NCBI RefSeq assembly: GCF_018283645.1
Contig: NZ_JAGSXH010000040.1
Span: 1-49,968, forward strand
Source of the DNA: Actinocrinis puniceicyclus
GTDB lineage: Bacteria; Actinomycetota; Actinomycetes; Streptomycetales; Catenulisporaceae
Reading direction: 5' to 3'
DNA: 49,968 nt
Positions 34,128-44,149 of the stretch are shown here, one piece after another. Each line of letters begins with the position of its first letter. Positions within the stretch are counted from its first letter, which is position 1. The notes under the pieces were generated by a model. That model was not told where the DNA came from and did no database searches. It worked only from the letters and a program-made list of their open reading frames with translations. Made by a program: the position numbers and the translations under genes.

Positions 34128-34290
34128 ACGCACGGACCCGGCAGGGCGGAGACGACGTCAAGATCCGGTAACAGTTGCCCGCGCACGTGAAGCCTGCCCG
34201 CAAGTTCAGAGGGTGTCTGGTCCGGTTTCGGGGTCAACGTCGCGGTCGTCGTGCTCGGGGCCGCTGGCACGCAGGCGCGCCGAGACGCGG

Positions 34291-34296
34291 TAGCCT
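34291..34296 (+). promoter_or_regulatory. -10 hexamer of a probable leaderless murE transcript
   Basis: TAGCCT matches TANNNT and lies exactly 7 bp before the GTG at 34304. No Shine-Dalgarno sequence precedes the GTG, which supports leaderless initiation. It lies in the 176-bp gap after ftsI. Confidence 0.55.
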
Positions 34297-34303
34297 GCCC
34301 GTC

Positions 34304-35911
34304 GTGCCGAACCCGCTCAAACAACCGCCCCCCGCGACCGGCCAGCAGCGACCGGGACACGCTCCGCAGCGCACCCTCGCGGAACTGGCCGAGGCGGTGC
34401 CCGACACGGTGATCACCGGCACGCACGACGCGGCCGCAGTGCTCATCTCCGGATTCACCCACGACTCGCGGGCAGTGCAGCACGGTGACCTCTACGCGGC
34501 GATGGCCGGTGCCACGGTGCACGGCGCCGTGTTCGCCGCGCAGGCCGCCGAGCGCGGCGCGGCCGCGATCCTGACGGACCGTGAAGGCGCCGAGCGCGCG
34601 GCCGAGACCGGGCTGCCTGTGATCGTCGTACCGTCGGTGCGTCCCGTTCTCGGTCCTGTCGCGGCCTGCCTTTACGACCAGCCCTCCGCACATCTGAAGA
34701 TGCTCGGTGTGACCGGCACCAACGGCAAGACCACCGTCAGCTATCTGATCGACGGCGGACTGCGCGCGGCCGGTTACCACACCGGCCTGATCGGCACGGT
34801 GGAGACGCGGATCGGTGAGCGTGCCATAAAGTCCAGCCGCACCACCCCCGAGGCCCCCGACCTTCAGGCGCTGCTCGCGATGATGCTTGAGGACGGTGTG
34901 GGCGCGGTCGCGATGGAGGTGTCCAGTCACGCGTTGGCGTACGGCCGGACCGCAGGGATCCGCTACGCCGTCGCCGCGTTCACCAACCTGACGCAGGACC
35001 ACCTCGATTTCCACGCCGACCTCGAGGACTACTTCGAGGCCAAGGCCAAGCTGTTCACCCCCGGCTACACCGAGTTCTCGGTCGTCAACATCGACGATCC
35101 CTACGGCAGGCGCATCGCTCAGCGGCTGACCGACGCGGACCAGCCGCACTGGACTTACTCGGCCGCCGCAGAGCCCTCGGCGCACTGGCGTGCGGCGCAC
35201 GTCGAGCCGGCCGCCGAAGGCTCGGTGTTCACGCTGATCGGACCGGATGACTGCCGCGTTCCCGCCTCGGTACAACTTCCCGGCGGTTTCAACGTCTCCA
35301 ATGCGATGGCCGCGATCGTCGCACTCGTCGCAGCCGGCGTTGAACCGCAGACCGCGGCCGCCGGCGTGGCATCCGTGGCTGGAGTGCCCGGACGGATGCA
35401 GCGGATCGACGCCGGGCAGCCGTACCTGGCTGTCGTCGACTTCGCACACACTCCGGACGCGATCGGCACGCTGCTGGCAGCACTGCGGCCGGTGACGCGG
35501 GGTCAGGTGCGTGTCGTCATCGGCTGCGGAGGCGACCGGGATCGGGGCAAGCGACCGATGATGGGCGCCGCGGCGGCGCGCGGCGCCGACGAGGTGATCC
35601 TCACCAACGACAACCCGCGCTCCGAGGACCCGCTGGCCATCCTGGAGGCCGCCGCCGCCGGGGCGCGTGAAGCGATCGCAACGGGCGCGGCGTCGGCCGT
35701 GCAGGTCATCCCGGACCGCGCCGAGGCGATCGCACGGGCCGTCGCGGCCAGCCGCCTGGGCGACACGCTCGTCGTCGCGGGCAAAGGACACGAACAGGGA
35801 CAGGAGATCGCCGGCGTGGTCCATCCGTTCGACGACGCAGCGGTGCTGCGCACCGCGATCGAACGCTCCTTGACCGAAGGCGGCGCGTCCGAGCGGTCGA
35901 TGCCGCTGTGA
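34304..35911 (+). CDS. murE: UDP-N-acetylmuramyl-tripeptide synthetase
   Basis: MurE adds the third amino acid to UDP-MurNAc-L-Ala-D-Glu. The 535-residue ligase has the N-terminal [17 protein letters not shown], the ATP loop GTNGKTT at 138-144, [20 protein letters not shown] and [13 protein letters not shown]436-N-P-R439 in NDNPRSEDP is the signature I associate with diaminopimelate as the amino acid, as expected for actinobacteria. The first 22 residues are variable. The start GTG follows a -10-like box. The stop overlaps murF as GTGA. Confidence 0.96.
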   Translation: MPNPLKQPPPATGQQRPGHAPQRTLAELAEAVPDTVITGTHDAAAVLISGFTHDSRAVQHGDLYAAMAGATVHGAVFAAQAAERGAAAILTDREGAERAAETGLPVIVVPSVRPVLGPVAACLYDQPSAHLKMLGVTGTNGKTTVSYLIDGGLRAAGYHTGLIGTVETRIGERAIKSSRTTPEAPDLQALLAMMLEDGVGAVAMEVSSHALAYGRTAGIRYAVAAFTNLTQDHLDFHADLEDYFEAKAKLFTPGYTEFSVVNIDDPYGRRIAQRLTDADQPHWTYSAAAEPSAHWRAAHVEPAAEGSVFTLIGPDDCRVPASVQLPGGFNVSNAMAAIVALVAAGVEPQTAAAGVASVAGVPGRMQRIDAGQPYLAVVDFAHTPDAIGTLLAALRPVTRGQVRVVIGCGGDRDRGKRPMMGAAAARGADEVILTNDNPRSEDPLAILEAAAAGAREAIATGAASAVQVIPDRAEAIARAVAASRLGDTLVVAGKGHEQGQEIAGVVHPFDDAAVLRTAIERSLTEGGASERSMPL

Positions 35912-37401
35912 TCGGGATGACCCTCGCCGAGATCGCGCGCGCGGTCGGCGGAACGCTCGCCCCGGGGACGGACGGCTCGCTCGCGGTCACCGGGGCGGTC
36001 ACGGTGGACTCGCGCGCGGTGGAACCCGGCGGCCTGTTCGCGGCCTTCGTCGGCGAGCGCGTGGACGGGCACGACTTCGCCGCGGCGGCCGTCGGGCAAG
36101 GCGCCGCGGGCGTTCTGGCGAGCCGCCGGATCGAATCGGACAGCGGCCATATCCCCACCGTGCTCGTCGCGGACGTCAAGGACGCCCTCGGCGACCTCGC
36201 CTACGCGCTGCTGAACCGGTTGCCGGACACCACCGTGATCGGGTTGACCGGCTCCTCCGGAAAGACCTCGACCAAGGACATGCTCGGCCAGGTGCTCGCG
36301 GCGCACGCCGTGACCATCGCGCCGAAGGGCAGCCACAACAACGAGATCGGACTGCCGCTCACCGTCCTGCGCGCCGACGGGAGCACCAGGTATCTCGTGC
36401 TGGAGATGGGCAGCCGCGGCATCGGCCATCTCAAGTACCTGTGCCGGATCGCGCGGCCGTCGGTCGGCATGGTGCTCAATGTCGGCAACGCGCACGTCGG
36501 CGAGTTCGGCTCGAAGGAGCAGACCGCGCTGGCCAAGGGCGAACTGGTCGAGGCGCTGCCGCCGGACGGCCTGGCCGTGCTCAACGCCGACGACCCGCTG
36601 GTGGCGCCGATGCGCGAGCGGACCGCCGCCCGGGTGCTGACCTTCGGCGAGTCGAACGCCGCGGATGTGCGCGCGAGCGGCATCGAACTGGGCCCGGACG
36701 GCCGCGCTCGCTTCGTCCTGCACGCCGACGCCTACGGCCAGCCCGCCGAGGTCGCGCTGCGCGTGGTCGGCGAGCACCAGGTCGCCAACGCGCTGGCCGT
36801 CGCGGCCGTGGCGCTCGGGCTGGGGCTGCCGGTGGACGCGGTCGCGCGGGATCTGTCGGCGGCGCTGCCGCTGAGCGCCGGGCGCATGTCCGTCTCGGAA
36901 CGTCCCGACGGCGTCGTCGTGATCGACGACGCCTACAATGCCAACCCGGAATCGGTGCGGGCCGCGCTCAAGGCGCTGGGCGCACTGGCCCGCGCCCGGC
37001 CCGGGGCACGCTCCTGGGCGGTGCTCGGGCAGATGCTGGAACTGGGCGAGCGCTCCGGCGAGGAACACGACGCGATCGGGCGGTTGGCCGCCCGGCTGCG
37101 CGTCGACCGGCTGGTCGCGGTGGGCGAAGGCGCCGAGCACATCCACGCCGGGGCCGGTCACGAAGGCTCGTGGGGAGAGGAATCCGTGATGGTGGCCGAC
37201 CCGGATGCGGCGCTGGCGCTGCTGCGCGCCGAGCTGAGGCCCGGAGACGTGGTGCTGCTCAAGGCGTCCAACTCGATCGGTCTCGGCCGGGTGGCGAAGG
37301 CGCTGGTCGAGGACGGTGCGATCGAGGAGTGGGCGGTCGAGGACGGCGCGATCGAGGAGTGGGCGGTCGAGGACGGCGTGGCGGCGGAGGGCGACCGGTG
37401 A
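35908..37401 (+). CDS. murF: UDP-MurNAc-tripeptide:D-Ala-D-Ala ligase
   Basis: MurF attaches D-Ala-D-Ala to complete the UDP-MurNAc pentapeptide. The 497-residue protein starts [12 protein letters not shown] (either the GTG at 35908 or the ATG at 35917), with [19 protein letters not shown], the ATP loop GSSGKTS at 115-121, [25 protein letters not shown] and [13 protein letters not shown]. After the normal end ([18 protein letters not shown]) there is an unusual tail of about 35 residues made of a ten-residue unit repeated about 2.5 times. The GTG start overlaps murE, and the stop overlaps mraY, both as GTGA. Confidence 0.96.
   Translation: MIGMTLAEIARAVGGTLAPGTDGSLAVTGAVTVDSRAVEPGGLFAAFVGERVDGHDFAAAAVGQGAAGVLASRRIESDSGHIPTVLVADVKDALGDLAYALLNRLPDTTVIGLTGSSGKTSTKDMLGQVLAAHAVTIAPKGSHNNEIGLPLTVLRADGSTRYLVLEMGSRGIGHLKYLCRIARPSVGMVLNVGNAHVGEFGSKEQTALAKGELVEALPPDGLAVLNADDPLVAPMRERTAARVLTFGESNAADVRASGIELGPDGRARFVLHADAYGQPAEVALRVVGEHQVANALAVAAVALGLGLPVDAVARDLSAALPLSAGRMSVSERPDGVVVIDDAYNANPESVRAALKALGALARARPGARSWAVLGQMLELGERSGEEHDAIGRLAARLRVDRLVAVGEGAEHIHAGAGHEGSWGEESVMVADPDAALALLRAELRPGDVVLLKASNSIGLGRVAKALVEDGAIEEWAVEDGAIEEWAVEDGVAAEGDR
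37306..37381 (+). repeat. 30-bp tandem repeat at the 3' end of murF
   Basis: Units occupy 37306-37335 and 37336-37365, with a third truncated copy at 37366-37381. The first two differ at a single base. They encode [10 protein letters not shown] twice, giving an acidic tail. The period is in frame. Confidence 0.95.
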
Positions 37402-38456
37402 GGGCGGTCCTGTACTCCAGCGTCATCGCGCTGGTCTGCTCGCTGGTCGGCACCCCCGTCGTGATCAGGATGCTGGTCAAGCGCGGCTATGGGCAGCTGA
37501 TCCGGGACGACGGCCCGAAGAACCATCTGACCAAGCGCGGCACGCCCACCATGGGCGGGATCGTGATCGTGCTGTCCACGCTGATCGCGTACGGCGCCAC
37601 GAAACTGGCCACACAGCACTGGCCCAGCGCCTCCGCGCTGCTGGTGCTGTTCCTGATGACGGGGCTCGGCGCGGTCGGCTTCGTGGACGACTTCATCAAG
37701 ATCTACAAGCAGCGTTCGCTGGGCCTGCGGGCCAAGGCGAAGCTGATCGGGCAGGCCCTGGTCGCGGTGATCTTCGCCGTGCTGGTGCTGCACTTCCCGG
37801 ACCAGTACGGGCTGACCCCGGCGTCCACGAGCGTCTCCTTCCTGGCGGACACCACGCTCGTGCTCGGTCCGGTGCTCTTCGTGGTCTGGGCGTACCTGCT
37901 GATCTCCGGCACTTCGAACGCGGTGAACCTGACCGACGGCCTCGACGGGCTGGCCACCGGCGCTTCCGCGATGGTGTTCGCCGCCTACGTGTTGATCGGC
38001 ATCTGGCAGTACGGCCAAAGCTGCGTGAACGCACCCGGCCCGGGCTGCTATGCGGTGCGCGATCCGCTGGACCTGGCGATCGTCGCGGCGGCGCTGATGG
38101 GCGCGTGCTTCGGCTTCCTGTGGTGGAACGCCAAGCCGGCCAAGATCTTCATGGGCGACACCGGCTCGCTGGCCCTCGGCGGCGCGCTTGCCGGGCTGGC
38201 CATCTGCTCGCGCACCGAACTGCTCATCGCGCTGCTCGGCGGCCTGTTCGCGATCATCACGATGTCGGTGATCATCCAGGTCGGTTCGTTCAAGCTGCGC
38301 GGTAAACGGGTGTTCAAGATGGCCCCGCTCCAGCACCATTTCGAGTTGCTGGGCTGGGCCGAGGAGACCATCGTGATCCGGTTCTGGATCATCGCCGGGC
38401 TCTGCGTCGCGCTCGGCATCGGAGTGTTCTACGCCGGATGGGTCACCGGATCATGA
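37398..38456 (+). CDS. mraY: Phospho-MurNAc-pentapeptide transferase
   Basis: MraY transfers phospho-MurNAc-pentapeptide from UDP to undecaprenyl phosphate, giving lipid I in the membrane. The 352-residue protein has about ten hydrophobic segments. Conserved cytoplasmic motifs are [30 protein letters not shown] with the Asp pair, [28 protein letters not shown] and the QHHFELLGW motif near the C-terminus. The GTG start overlaps the murF stop, and the stop overlaps murD as ATGA, so synthesis is coupled on both sides. Confidence 0.97.
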   Translation: MRAVLYSSVIALVCSLVGTPVVIRMLVKRGYGQLIRDDGPKNHLTKRGTPTMGGIVIVLSTLIAYGATKLATQHWPSASALLVLFLMTGLGAVGFVDDFIKIYKQRSLGLRAKAKLIGQALVAVIFAVLVLHFPDQYGLTPASTSVSFLADTTLVLGPVLFVVWAYLLISGTSNAVNLTDGLDGLATGASAMVFAAYVLIGIWQYGQSCVNAPGPGCYAVRDPLDLAIVAAALMGACFGFLWWNAKPAKIFMGDTGSLALGGALAGLAICSRTELLIALLGGLFAIITMSVIIQVGSFKLRGKRVFKMAPLQHHFELLGWAEETIVIRFWIIAGLCVALGIGVFYAGWVTGS

Positions 38457-40006
38457 CGGAAGCGACGGACACCGCGGACCCGGCCGGGCCGCGCGACTGG
38501 CGGTCGGCGGACGTCGAGGGCCGCGCCGTCGTGCCGTGGCGGGGCTTGCGCGTCTGCATCGTCGGAGCGCGGGTCGTCGGCATCTCCGCGGCCCACGCGG
38601 TGCGCGCGCTGGGCGCCGAGGTCACGCTGGTCGATCGCGGCGACGACGCGACGACGAGCGAGCGCGTCGCACCGCTTTACGCCGAGGGCGTGCGCGTCCG
38701 GCTCGGCGACGACGCCACGCTGCCGGACGGCTGCGAACTGCTCGTCGTCTCGCCCGGAATCCCGCCGCGGGCACCGATCGTCGCGGCCGCCCGGAAGGCC
38801 GGCATTCCGGTCTGGGGCGATGTGGAACTCGCCTGGCGTCTGCGTAAACCGCTTCCGGACGGTTCTTACGCGCCGTGGTTGCCTATTACCGGCACCAACG
38901 GTAAGACGACCGCCGTGCGTATGCTCGCGGCGATGCTGGGGGCCGCTGGCAAGCGCACCGTCGCGTGCGGAAACATCGGCCTGCCGATTCTTGACGCGGT
39001 CCTCGCGCAGGATCCATACGACGTGCTCGCCATCGAACTGTCCAGCTTCCAACTGCACTGGACCGAGTCGATGAGTCCGCTCGCTTCGGCGGTCCTCAAC
39101 GTGGCCCCCGACCACATCGACTGGCACGGTTCGCTCGGCGATTACACCCGGGCGAAGGGCCGCATCTACGAGAACTGCCAGGTCGCCTGCGTGTACAACG
39201 TCGCCGACGATGTCACCCGGGAACTCGTCGAGGACGCGGAGGTCGTTGAGGGCTGCCGCGCGATCGGCTTCACGCTCGGCGCTCCGGGGCTGTCCATGCT
39301 CGGCGTGGTGGACGGCATCCTGGCCGACCGCGCCTTCGTCGAGGACCGGCAGCGCACCGCCGCCGAACTCGGGACCATCTACGACGTAGAGCCGCACGCC
39401 CCGCACAACATCGCCAACGCGCTGGCGGCCGGGGCGCTGGCGCGTGCCTACGGCGTTCCCCCGGCGGCGGTGCGTGACGGGCTGCGCGCCTTCCGGCCGG
39501 ACCCGCACCGCATCGCCTTCGTCGCCTCCATCGACGGCGTGGACTTCGTCGACGACTCGAAGGCGACCAACCCGCACGCCGCCGCCGCCTCCCTGGCCGC
39601 CTACGAGGACGTGGTCTGGATCGCCGGGGGACTGGCGAAGGGCGCGACCTTCGACGACCTGGTCGCCGGGGCGGCCAGGCGGCTGCGCGGCGCGGTGCTG
39701 CTGGGCGCCGACCGCTCGTTGATCGCCCGCGCCCTCGCCCGCCATGCCCCTGACGTCCCGGTCGTGGACATCGGGGGAGCGCAGGACGGCCTGACCGGCG
39801 CCCGGGCGATCGAACGCGCCGTCGAAGCCGCGTCGCGATTGGCCGCGGGCAAGGCGGCAGCGCTCGGCGATGCCGCGGCGGATACCGCGCCCGTGACCGT
39901 GCTGCTGGCCCCCGCCTGCGCATCGATGGACTTGTTCGTCTCCTATGGCGAGCGCGGAGACCTGTTCGCGCGCGCCGTGCGGGAACGCAAGGCCGCACGC
40001 GGGTAA
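38453..40006 (+). CDS. murD: UDP-N-acetylmuramoylalanine-D-glutamate ligase
   Basis: MurD adds D-Glu to UDP-MurNAc-L-Ala. The 517-residue protein has an N-terminal nucleotide-binding domain ([18 protein letters not shown]), the ATP loop GTNGKTT at 147-153, [36 protein letters not shown], and the C-terminal [21 protein letters not shown] and [12 protein letters not shown]. It is longer than the usual 450-480 because of a 30-residue N-terminal extension. The ATG at 38453 overlaps the mraY stop (ATGA); an ATG at 38438 would overlap more deeply. Confidence 0.96.
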   Translation: MTEATDTADPAGPRDWRSADVEGRAVVPWRGLRVCIVGARVVGISAAHAVRALGAEVTLVDRGDDATTSERVAPLYAEGVRVRLGDDATLPDGCELLVVSPGIPPRAPIVAAARKAGIPVWGDVELAWRLRKPLPDGSYAPWLPITGTNGKTTAVRMLAAMLGAAGKRTVACGNIGLPILDAVLAQDPYDVLAIELSSFQLHWTESMSPLASAVLNVAPDHIDWHGSLGDYTRAKGRIYENCQVACVYNVADDVTRELVEDAEVVEGCRAIGFTLGAPGLSMLGVVDGILADRAFVEDRQRTAAELGTIYDVEPHAPHNIANALAAGALARAYGVPPAAVRDGLRAFRPDPHRIAFVASIDGVDFVDDSKATNPHAAAASLAAYEDVVWIAGGLAKGATFDDLVAGAARRLRGAVLLGADRSLIARALARHAPDVPVVDIGGAQDGLTGARAIERAVEAASRLAAGKAAALGDAAADTAPVTVLLAPACASMDLFVSYGERGDLFARAVRERKAARG

Positions 40007-40044
40007 CGTGCCCTGATGAGCCGGATACGTTTGTCTGGAGATGG

Positions 40045-41448
40045 GTGGGCCGCGTGGTTGAACAGCAGGGCCGACCCGTAGAATTCCCGCCTCCTTCCAC
40101 GACGAAGAACACGGCAACAACGAAGATCACGGCAACAACGAAGAACACTGCGACGACCGAGGGCGCTGCGGCGAACGACGCCGCGCTCGCGGTCTGGGAT
40201 CTGCTGCGCCGCATGCGGCCCGGCCGCGCCGGCTCCGGGGAGGGCGGTCACCCCTCGTTGCCGCGCTACTTTCTGATCGGCGCGACTTTCCTGCTCATCA
40301 CGGTCGGTTTGCTCGAAGTGTATTCGGCCTCGACGGTACACAACCTGCTGACCGGCAAGCCGGAGCTCGGCACCGTCGAACGCCAGGCGATCTCGGTCGC
40401 GATCGGCATCCCGATACTGATCGTCGCGGCACGGCTGCCGGTGCGCTTCTACCGCGCGCTGGCCTACCCGCTGCTGATCGGCACTCTGATCATGCTGGTC
40501 ATGGTCCTGGCCCTGGGCCAGGTCTCCACCGGCGGCAACAAGAACTGGCTGGTGTTCGGGCCGCTGACGATCCAGCCGAGCGAGTTCGCGAAGTTCGCCC
40601 TCGTGCTGTGGGGCGCGGACCTGCTCGCCCGCAAGGAGAAGCGGCTGGCCAGCTGGGACCACCTGATCGTGCCGCTGCTGCCGATGGCCGGGCTGATCAT
40701 CGGACTGGTCATGCTCGGCGGTGACATGGGCACCTCGATGATCATCGCGGCCATCGCCTTCGCGCTGCTGTGGATCGTCGGCGCCCCGGGGCGCCTGTTC
40801 GCCATTCTGACCGGTTCCGCCGCCGGCCTGGCCGCCGTCGCCGTCCTGCTGCGGCCGAGCCGGGTGCGGCGCTTCACGGCCTTCCTCGACCCCGCCGCCG
40901 ACCCGCAGGGCACCGGCTTCCAGGCGGTGCACAGCTTCAGCGCGCTGTCGACCGGCGGCTGGTTCGGCGTCGGGGTCGGGGCGAGCCGGGAGAAGTGGGG
41001 CTCGCTGCCCGAGGCGCAGACCGACTTCATCTTCGCGATCATCGGCGAGGAACTCGGCCTGATCGGCGCGCTGGCAGTGCTGGCGCTGTTCGCGCTGATC
41101 GGATACGCCGGCGTGCGGATAGCGCTGCGCGCCCGCGACAGCTTCGTACGCCTGGCCGCCGGGGCGGTCACCGCCTGGCTGATGGTGCAGATGATGATCA
41201 ACCTCGGCGCGGTGCTCGGGGTGCTGCCCATCGCCGGCGTACCGCTGCCCTTCGTCTCCTATGGCGGCTCCTCGTTGCTGCCGTCCATGGCCGCGATCGG
41301 CATGTTGGTCTCGTTCGCCCGGTCTGGTGACGGCGGCGCGGGACGAACGGATATGCTCTCGACCCGGGCCAGTGCGGCGTCCGCGGCTGCCGCCGGTTCC
41401 GGCCGCCCGCGCCCGAAGGCACCGCGAGAAGAGGGACGCACAACGTGA
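40045..41448 (+). CDS. ftsW: Septal peptidoglycan glycosyltransferase FtsW (SEDS family)
   Basis: FtsW polymerises glycan strands at the septum with FtsI. The 467-residue protein has a 75-residue Thr/Asn/Lys-rich cytoplasmic N-terminus containing a tandem repeat, then ten membrane segments. SEDS motifs are GGNKNWLVFGPLTIQPSEFA, GGDMGTSMII, GTGFQAVHSFSALSTGGWFG and the conserved C-terminal PLPFVSYGGSSLL. A disordered tail of about 45 residues follows. The GTG at 40045 is preceded by GGAG; a GTG at 40054 is an alternative. The stop overlaps murG as GTGA. It lies 38 bp after murD. Confidence 0.95.
   Translation: MGRVVEQQGRPVEFPPPSTTKNTATTKITATTKNTATTEGAAANDAALAVWDLLRRMRPGRAGSGEGGHPSLPRYFLIGATFLLITVGLLEVYSASTVHNLLTGKPELGTVERQAISVAIGIPILIVAARLPVRFYRALAYPLLIGTLIMLVMVLALGQVSTGGNKNWLVFGPLTIQPSEFAKFALVLWGADLLARKEKRLASWDHLIVPLLPMAGLIIGLVMLGGDMGTSMIIAAIAFALLWIVGAPGRLFAILTGSAAGLAAVAVLLRPSRVRRFTAFLDPAADPQGTGFQAVHSFSALSTGGWFGVGVGASREKWGSLPEAQTDFIFAIIGEELGLIGALAVLALFALIGYAGVRIALRARDSFVRLAAGAVTAWLMVQMMINLGAVLGVLPIAGVPLPFVSYGGSSLLPSMAAIGMLVSFARSGDGGAGRTDMLSTRASAASAAAAGSGRPRPKAPREEGRTT
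40102..40155 (+). repeat. 18-bp tandem repeat near the 5' end of ftsW
   Basis: Three units at 40102-40119, 40120-40137 and 40138-40155 share the pattern ACGAAGANCACNGCNACN. They encode Thr-Lys-(Asn/Ile)-Thr-Ala-Thr repeats in the cytoplasmic tail. The base composition is clearly A-richer than the surroundings. Confidence 0.92.
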
Positions 41449-42599
41449 CCGACGCAGCCCGTCCGATCCATGTCGTGCTCGCCGGAGGAGGCACCGCGGG
41501 CCATATCGAGCCCGCCCTCTCCCTGGCCGACGCGCTGCGCAGACGCGACCCACGGATCGGAATCACGGCGCTGGGCACCACCAAGGGCCTGGAGACCAGG
41601 CTCGTCCCGGAACGCGGCTACGACCTCGAACTCATTCCGGCCGTGCCGCTGCCGCGCAAGCCCACTTCCGAGCTGTTCACCGTGCCGAGCCGGCTGGCGG
41701 GCACGGTGCGCCGGGCCGCCGAGGTGCTCGACCGGGTCGGCGCGGACGTCGTGGTCGGCTTCGGCGGCTACGTCGCGTTGCCGGCGTACTTCGCCGCCCG
41801 CCGCCGAGCGGTGCCGATCGTGCTGCACGAGGCCAACGTGCGCCCGGGCCTGGCGAACCGGGTCGGCGCGCGGATGACCGAGCGGATCGCGACCGGTTCG
41901 CCGGACTGCCGGCTCGGCGGCGGCCGCTACATCGGCATGCCGCTGCGTCGCTCCCTGTCCACACTCGACCGGGCTGCCTTGCGCGCGGAGGCCTGCGACG
42001 CGTTCGGCCTGGAGAAGGAGGGCCCGACGCTGCTGGTCTACGGCGGGTCACTGGGCGCGCGGCGGCTGAACGAGGCGGTCACCGCGGCCGCTCCCGCGCT
42101 GTGCGCGGCCGGGGTGCAGATTCTGCACGCCGTGGGCCGCGCCAACTACGACGAGTCGGCGCTGCCGCGCATCGGCGGCGCCGGACAGGGCGGCGCGCTC
42201 GCGAAGTACGTCGCAGTGCCCTACCTCGACCGGATGGACCTCGCTTACGCCGCCGCGGATCTGGTCCTGTGCCGCGGTGGTGCGATGACCTGCGCCGAGG
42301 TCGCCGCGGTCGGCCTGCCTGCAGCTTATATACCGCTTCCGATCGGTAACGGCGAGCAGCGCCTTAACGCGCAACCGGCCGTGCGCGCGGGCGGTGGCCT
42401 GATGATCGATGACGCGGATCTGACCGCGGACTGGCTCATCCGTGAGCTGATCCCGCTCGCTCGGGACCGGGAGCGATTGGACCACATGGGCGCCGCCGCG
42501 GCCGAACTCGGTCGCCGCGACGCCGACGAGACCCTGGCCGACCTGGTCTTCGAGGCGGCCGGCAGCACGCCGGCGGTTGCCGCGGGAGCGCAGGCGTGA
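41445..42599 (+). CDS. murG: Undecaprenyldiphospho-muramoylpentapeptide GlcNAc-transferase
   Basis: MurG adds GlcNAc to lipid I to form lipid II on the inner face of the membrane. The 384-residue GT-B enzyme has the N-terminal glycine loop VVLAGGGTAGHIEPALSLAD, VPLPRKPT, VVGFGGYVALPAYFAARR and HEANVRPGLANR, and the C-terminal domain contains YGGSLGARRLNEAV and LCRGGAMTCAEVAAVGLPA, the UDP-GlcNAc site. The GTG start overlaps ftsW, and the stop overlaps murC, both as GTGA. Confidence 0.96.
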   Translation: MTDAARPIHVVLAGGGTAGHIEPALSLADALRRRDPRIGITALGTTKGLETRLVPERGYDLELIPAVPLPRKPTSELFTVPSRLAGTVRRAAEVLDRVGADVVVGFGGYVALPAYFAARRRAVPIVLHEANVRPGLANRVGARMTERIATGSPDCRLGGGRYIGMPLRRSLSTLDRAALRAEACDAFGLEKEGPTLLVYGGSLGARRLNEAVTAAAPALCAAGVQILHAVGRANYDESALPRIGGAGQGGALAKYVAVPYLDRMDLAYAAADLVLCRGGAMTCAEVAAVGLPAAYIPLPIGNGEQRLNAQPAVRAGGGLMIDDADLTADWLIRELIPLARDRERLDHMGAAAAELGRRDADETLADLVFEAAGSTPAVAAGAQA

Positions 42600-44149
42600 G
42601 CGTCGGGCCGACGCACGGGCTCGCCGATCCGCGCGGCTACGAACCGCCGCAGTCGATTCCGGCCGCCGAGGAGCTGGGACGCATCCACTTCGTGGGCATC
42701 GGCGGAGTAGGCATGGCCCCGGTCGCGCGGATCGCGGCCGAGCGCGGCCTGCCGGTGTCCGGCAGCGACATCAAGCGAACCGCCACGATCGACGCGCTGC
42801 GGGCCGCGGGCGCACTGATCCGCATAGGCCAGGCCCCGGAGAACCTCGACGGCGTGGACACGGTCGTGGCGACCACGGGCGTGCGGCCGGACAATGTGGA
42901 ATTCGTCGAGGCGATGCGGCGCGGGCTGCGCATCATCCACCGTGCCACGGCGCTCGCGGCGCTCATGGTCGGGCGCACGGCGGTACTCGTCGCGGGCACG
43001 CACGGGAAGACCACGACCACGTCGATGCTCGCGGTCGCGCTCGACGTCCTCGGGCTGGACCCGTCGTACGCGATCGGCGGCGAGATCGGCGCCTCCGGTG
43101 TCAGCGGGCACGCCGGGGGCGGCGCCGTGTTCGTCGCCGAGGCCGACGAGTCCGACGGCACGTTCCGGCACTACGAACCCGACATCGCGGTGGTCACCAA
43201 CGTCGAACTCGACCACACCGACTACTTCGGCTCGCTCGACGACGTGCACAAGGCGTTCGTCTCCTTCGTGGACCGGCTCAAGCCCGGCGGCCTGCTGGTG
43301 GTCTGCGCGGACGATCCCGGCGCGGTCGCGGTCGGGCGGGTGGCGCAGGACACCGGGCTGCGTGTGGTCTGGTACGGCGAGAACGCCGCGGTACCCGGTC
43401 AGCCGTCGCGTGCGGGCCGGCCCGAGGGGGAGCAGACCGTCGACTATCGGATCGAAGGGGTCGAACTGGTCGGCGGCGCCGCGCGTTTCGACATACGCGC
43501 CAAGGCCACGGGCATGGTCCATCACCTGCGGCTGGGCGTTCCCGGCCGGCACAACGCGGCCAACGGCACAGCCGCCTTCGCCGTCCTCGACGCGCTGGGT
43601 ACCGATCTGAACCGGGCACCGGACGCCCTGGCGGCCTTTCACGGTGCCAGGCGCCGAATGGACTTCAAGGGTGAGGCCGGCGGCGTACGCGTCTACGACG
43701 ACTACATGCACCACCCGACCGAAATCGCCGCGACGCTCGCCGCGTTTCGCGCCCTGGCCGGGGACGGCAGGCTCATCGTCGCCTTCCAGCCCCAGCGCTA
43801 CACACGCGCCCGGACCTTCCTGCGCGAGTACGGGCCGCGGCTCGGCGCCGCGGACGCCGTAGTCGTGCTCGAGGTCTACCCGGGTTCCGGCGAGGATCCG
43901 ATCGAGGGCGTGACCGGCGCCGTGATCGCCGGTGACATCCCGCTGCCGCCCGACCGCGTCGTCTTCGAACCCGACAGCGCGGCCGTGCCCGCGCGGCTGG
44001 TGGCCTGGGCCCGGCCGGGCGACCTGATCGTCACCGCCGGGGCCGGGGACGTCACGAGCCTCGGCGCGAAGATTCTCGACCTGCTCGCGGCCGGCGACGG
44101 CGCGGCTTCGCCGGAACCGGCCGGTGCGGAGGCAGGATCGGATTCGTGA
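42596..44149 (+). CDS. murC: UDP-N-acetylmuramate-L-alanine ligase
   Basis: MurC adds L-Ala to UDP-MurNAc, the first peptide step. The 517-residue protein has the N-terminal IHFVGIGGVGMAPVARIA, ATP loop GTHGKTT at 134-140, VAEADESDGTFRHYEPDIA, VTNVELDHTDYFGSLDD, VYDDYMHHPTEI and FQPQRYTRA. A location between murG and ftsQ is the arrangement seen in mycobacteria and corynebacteria, whereas as far as I recall murC lies outside the cluster in Streptomyces. The GTG start overlaps the murG stop, and the stop overlaps ftsQ. Confidence 0.96.
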   Translation: MSVGPTHGLADPRGYEPPQSIPAAEELGRIHFVGIGGVGMAPVARIAAERGLPVSGSDIKRTATIDALRAAGALIRIGQAPENLDGVDTVVATTGVRPDNVEFVEAMRRGLRIIHRATALAALMVGRTAVLVAGTHGKTTTTSMLAVALDVLGLDPSYAIGGEIGASGVSGHAGGGAVFVAEADESDGTFRHYEPDIAVVTNVELDHTDYFGSLDDVHKAFVSFVDRLKPGGLLVVCADDPGAVAVGRVAQDTGLRVVWYGENAAVPGQPSRAGRPEGEQTVDYRIEGVELVGGAARFDIRAKATGMVHHLRLGVPGRHNAANGTAAFAVLDALGTDLNRAPDALAAFHGARRRMDFKGEAGGVRVYDDYMHHPTEIAATLAAFRALAGDGRLIVAFQPQRYTRARTFLREYGPRLGAADAVVVLEVYPGSGEDPIEGVTGAVIAGDIPLPPDRVVFEPDSAAVPARLVAWARPGDLIVTAGAGDVTSLGAKILDLLAAGDGAASPEPAGAEAGSDS

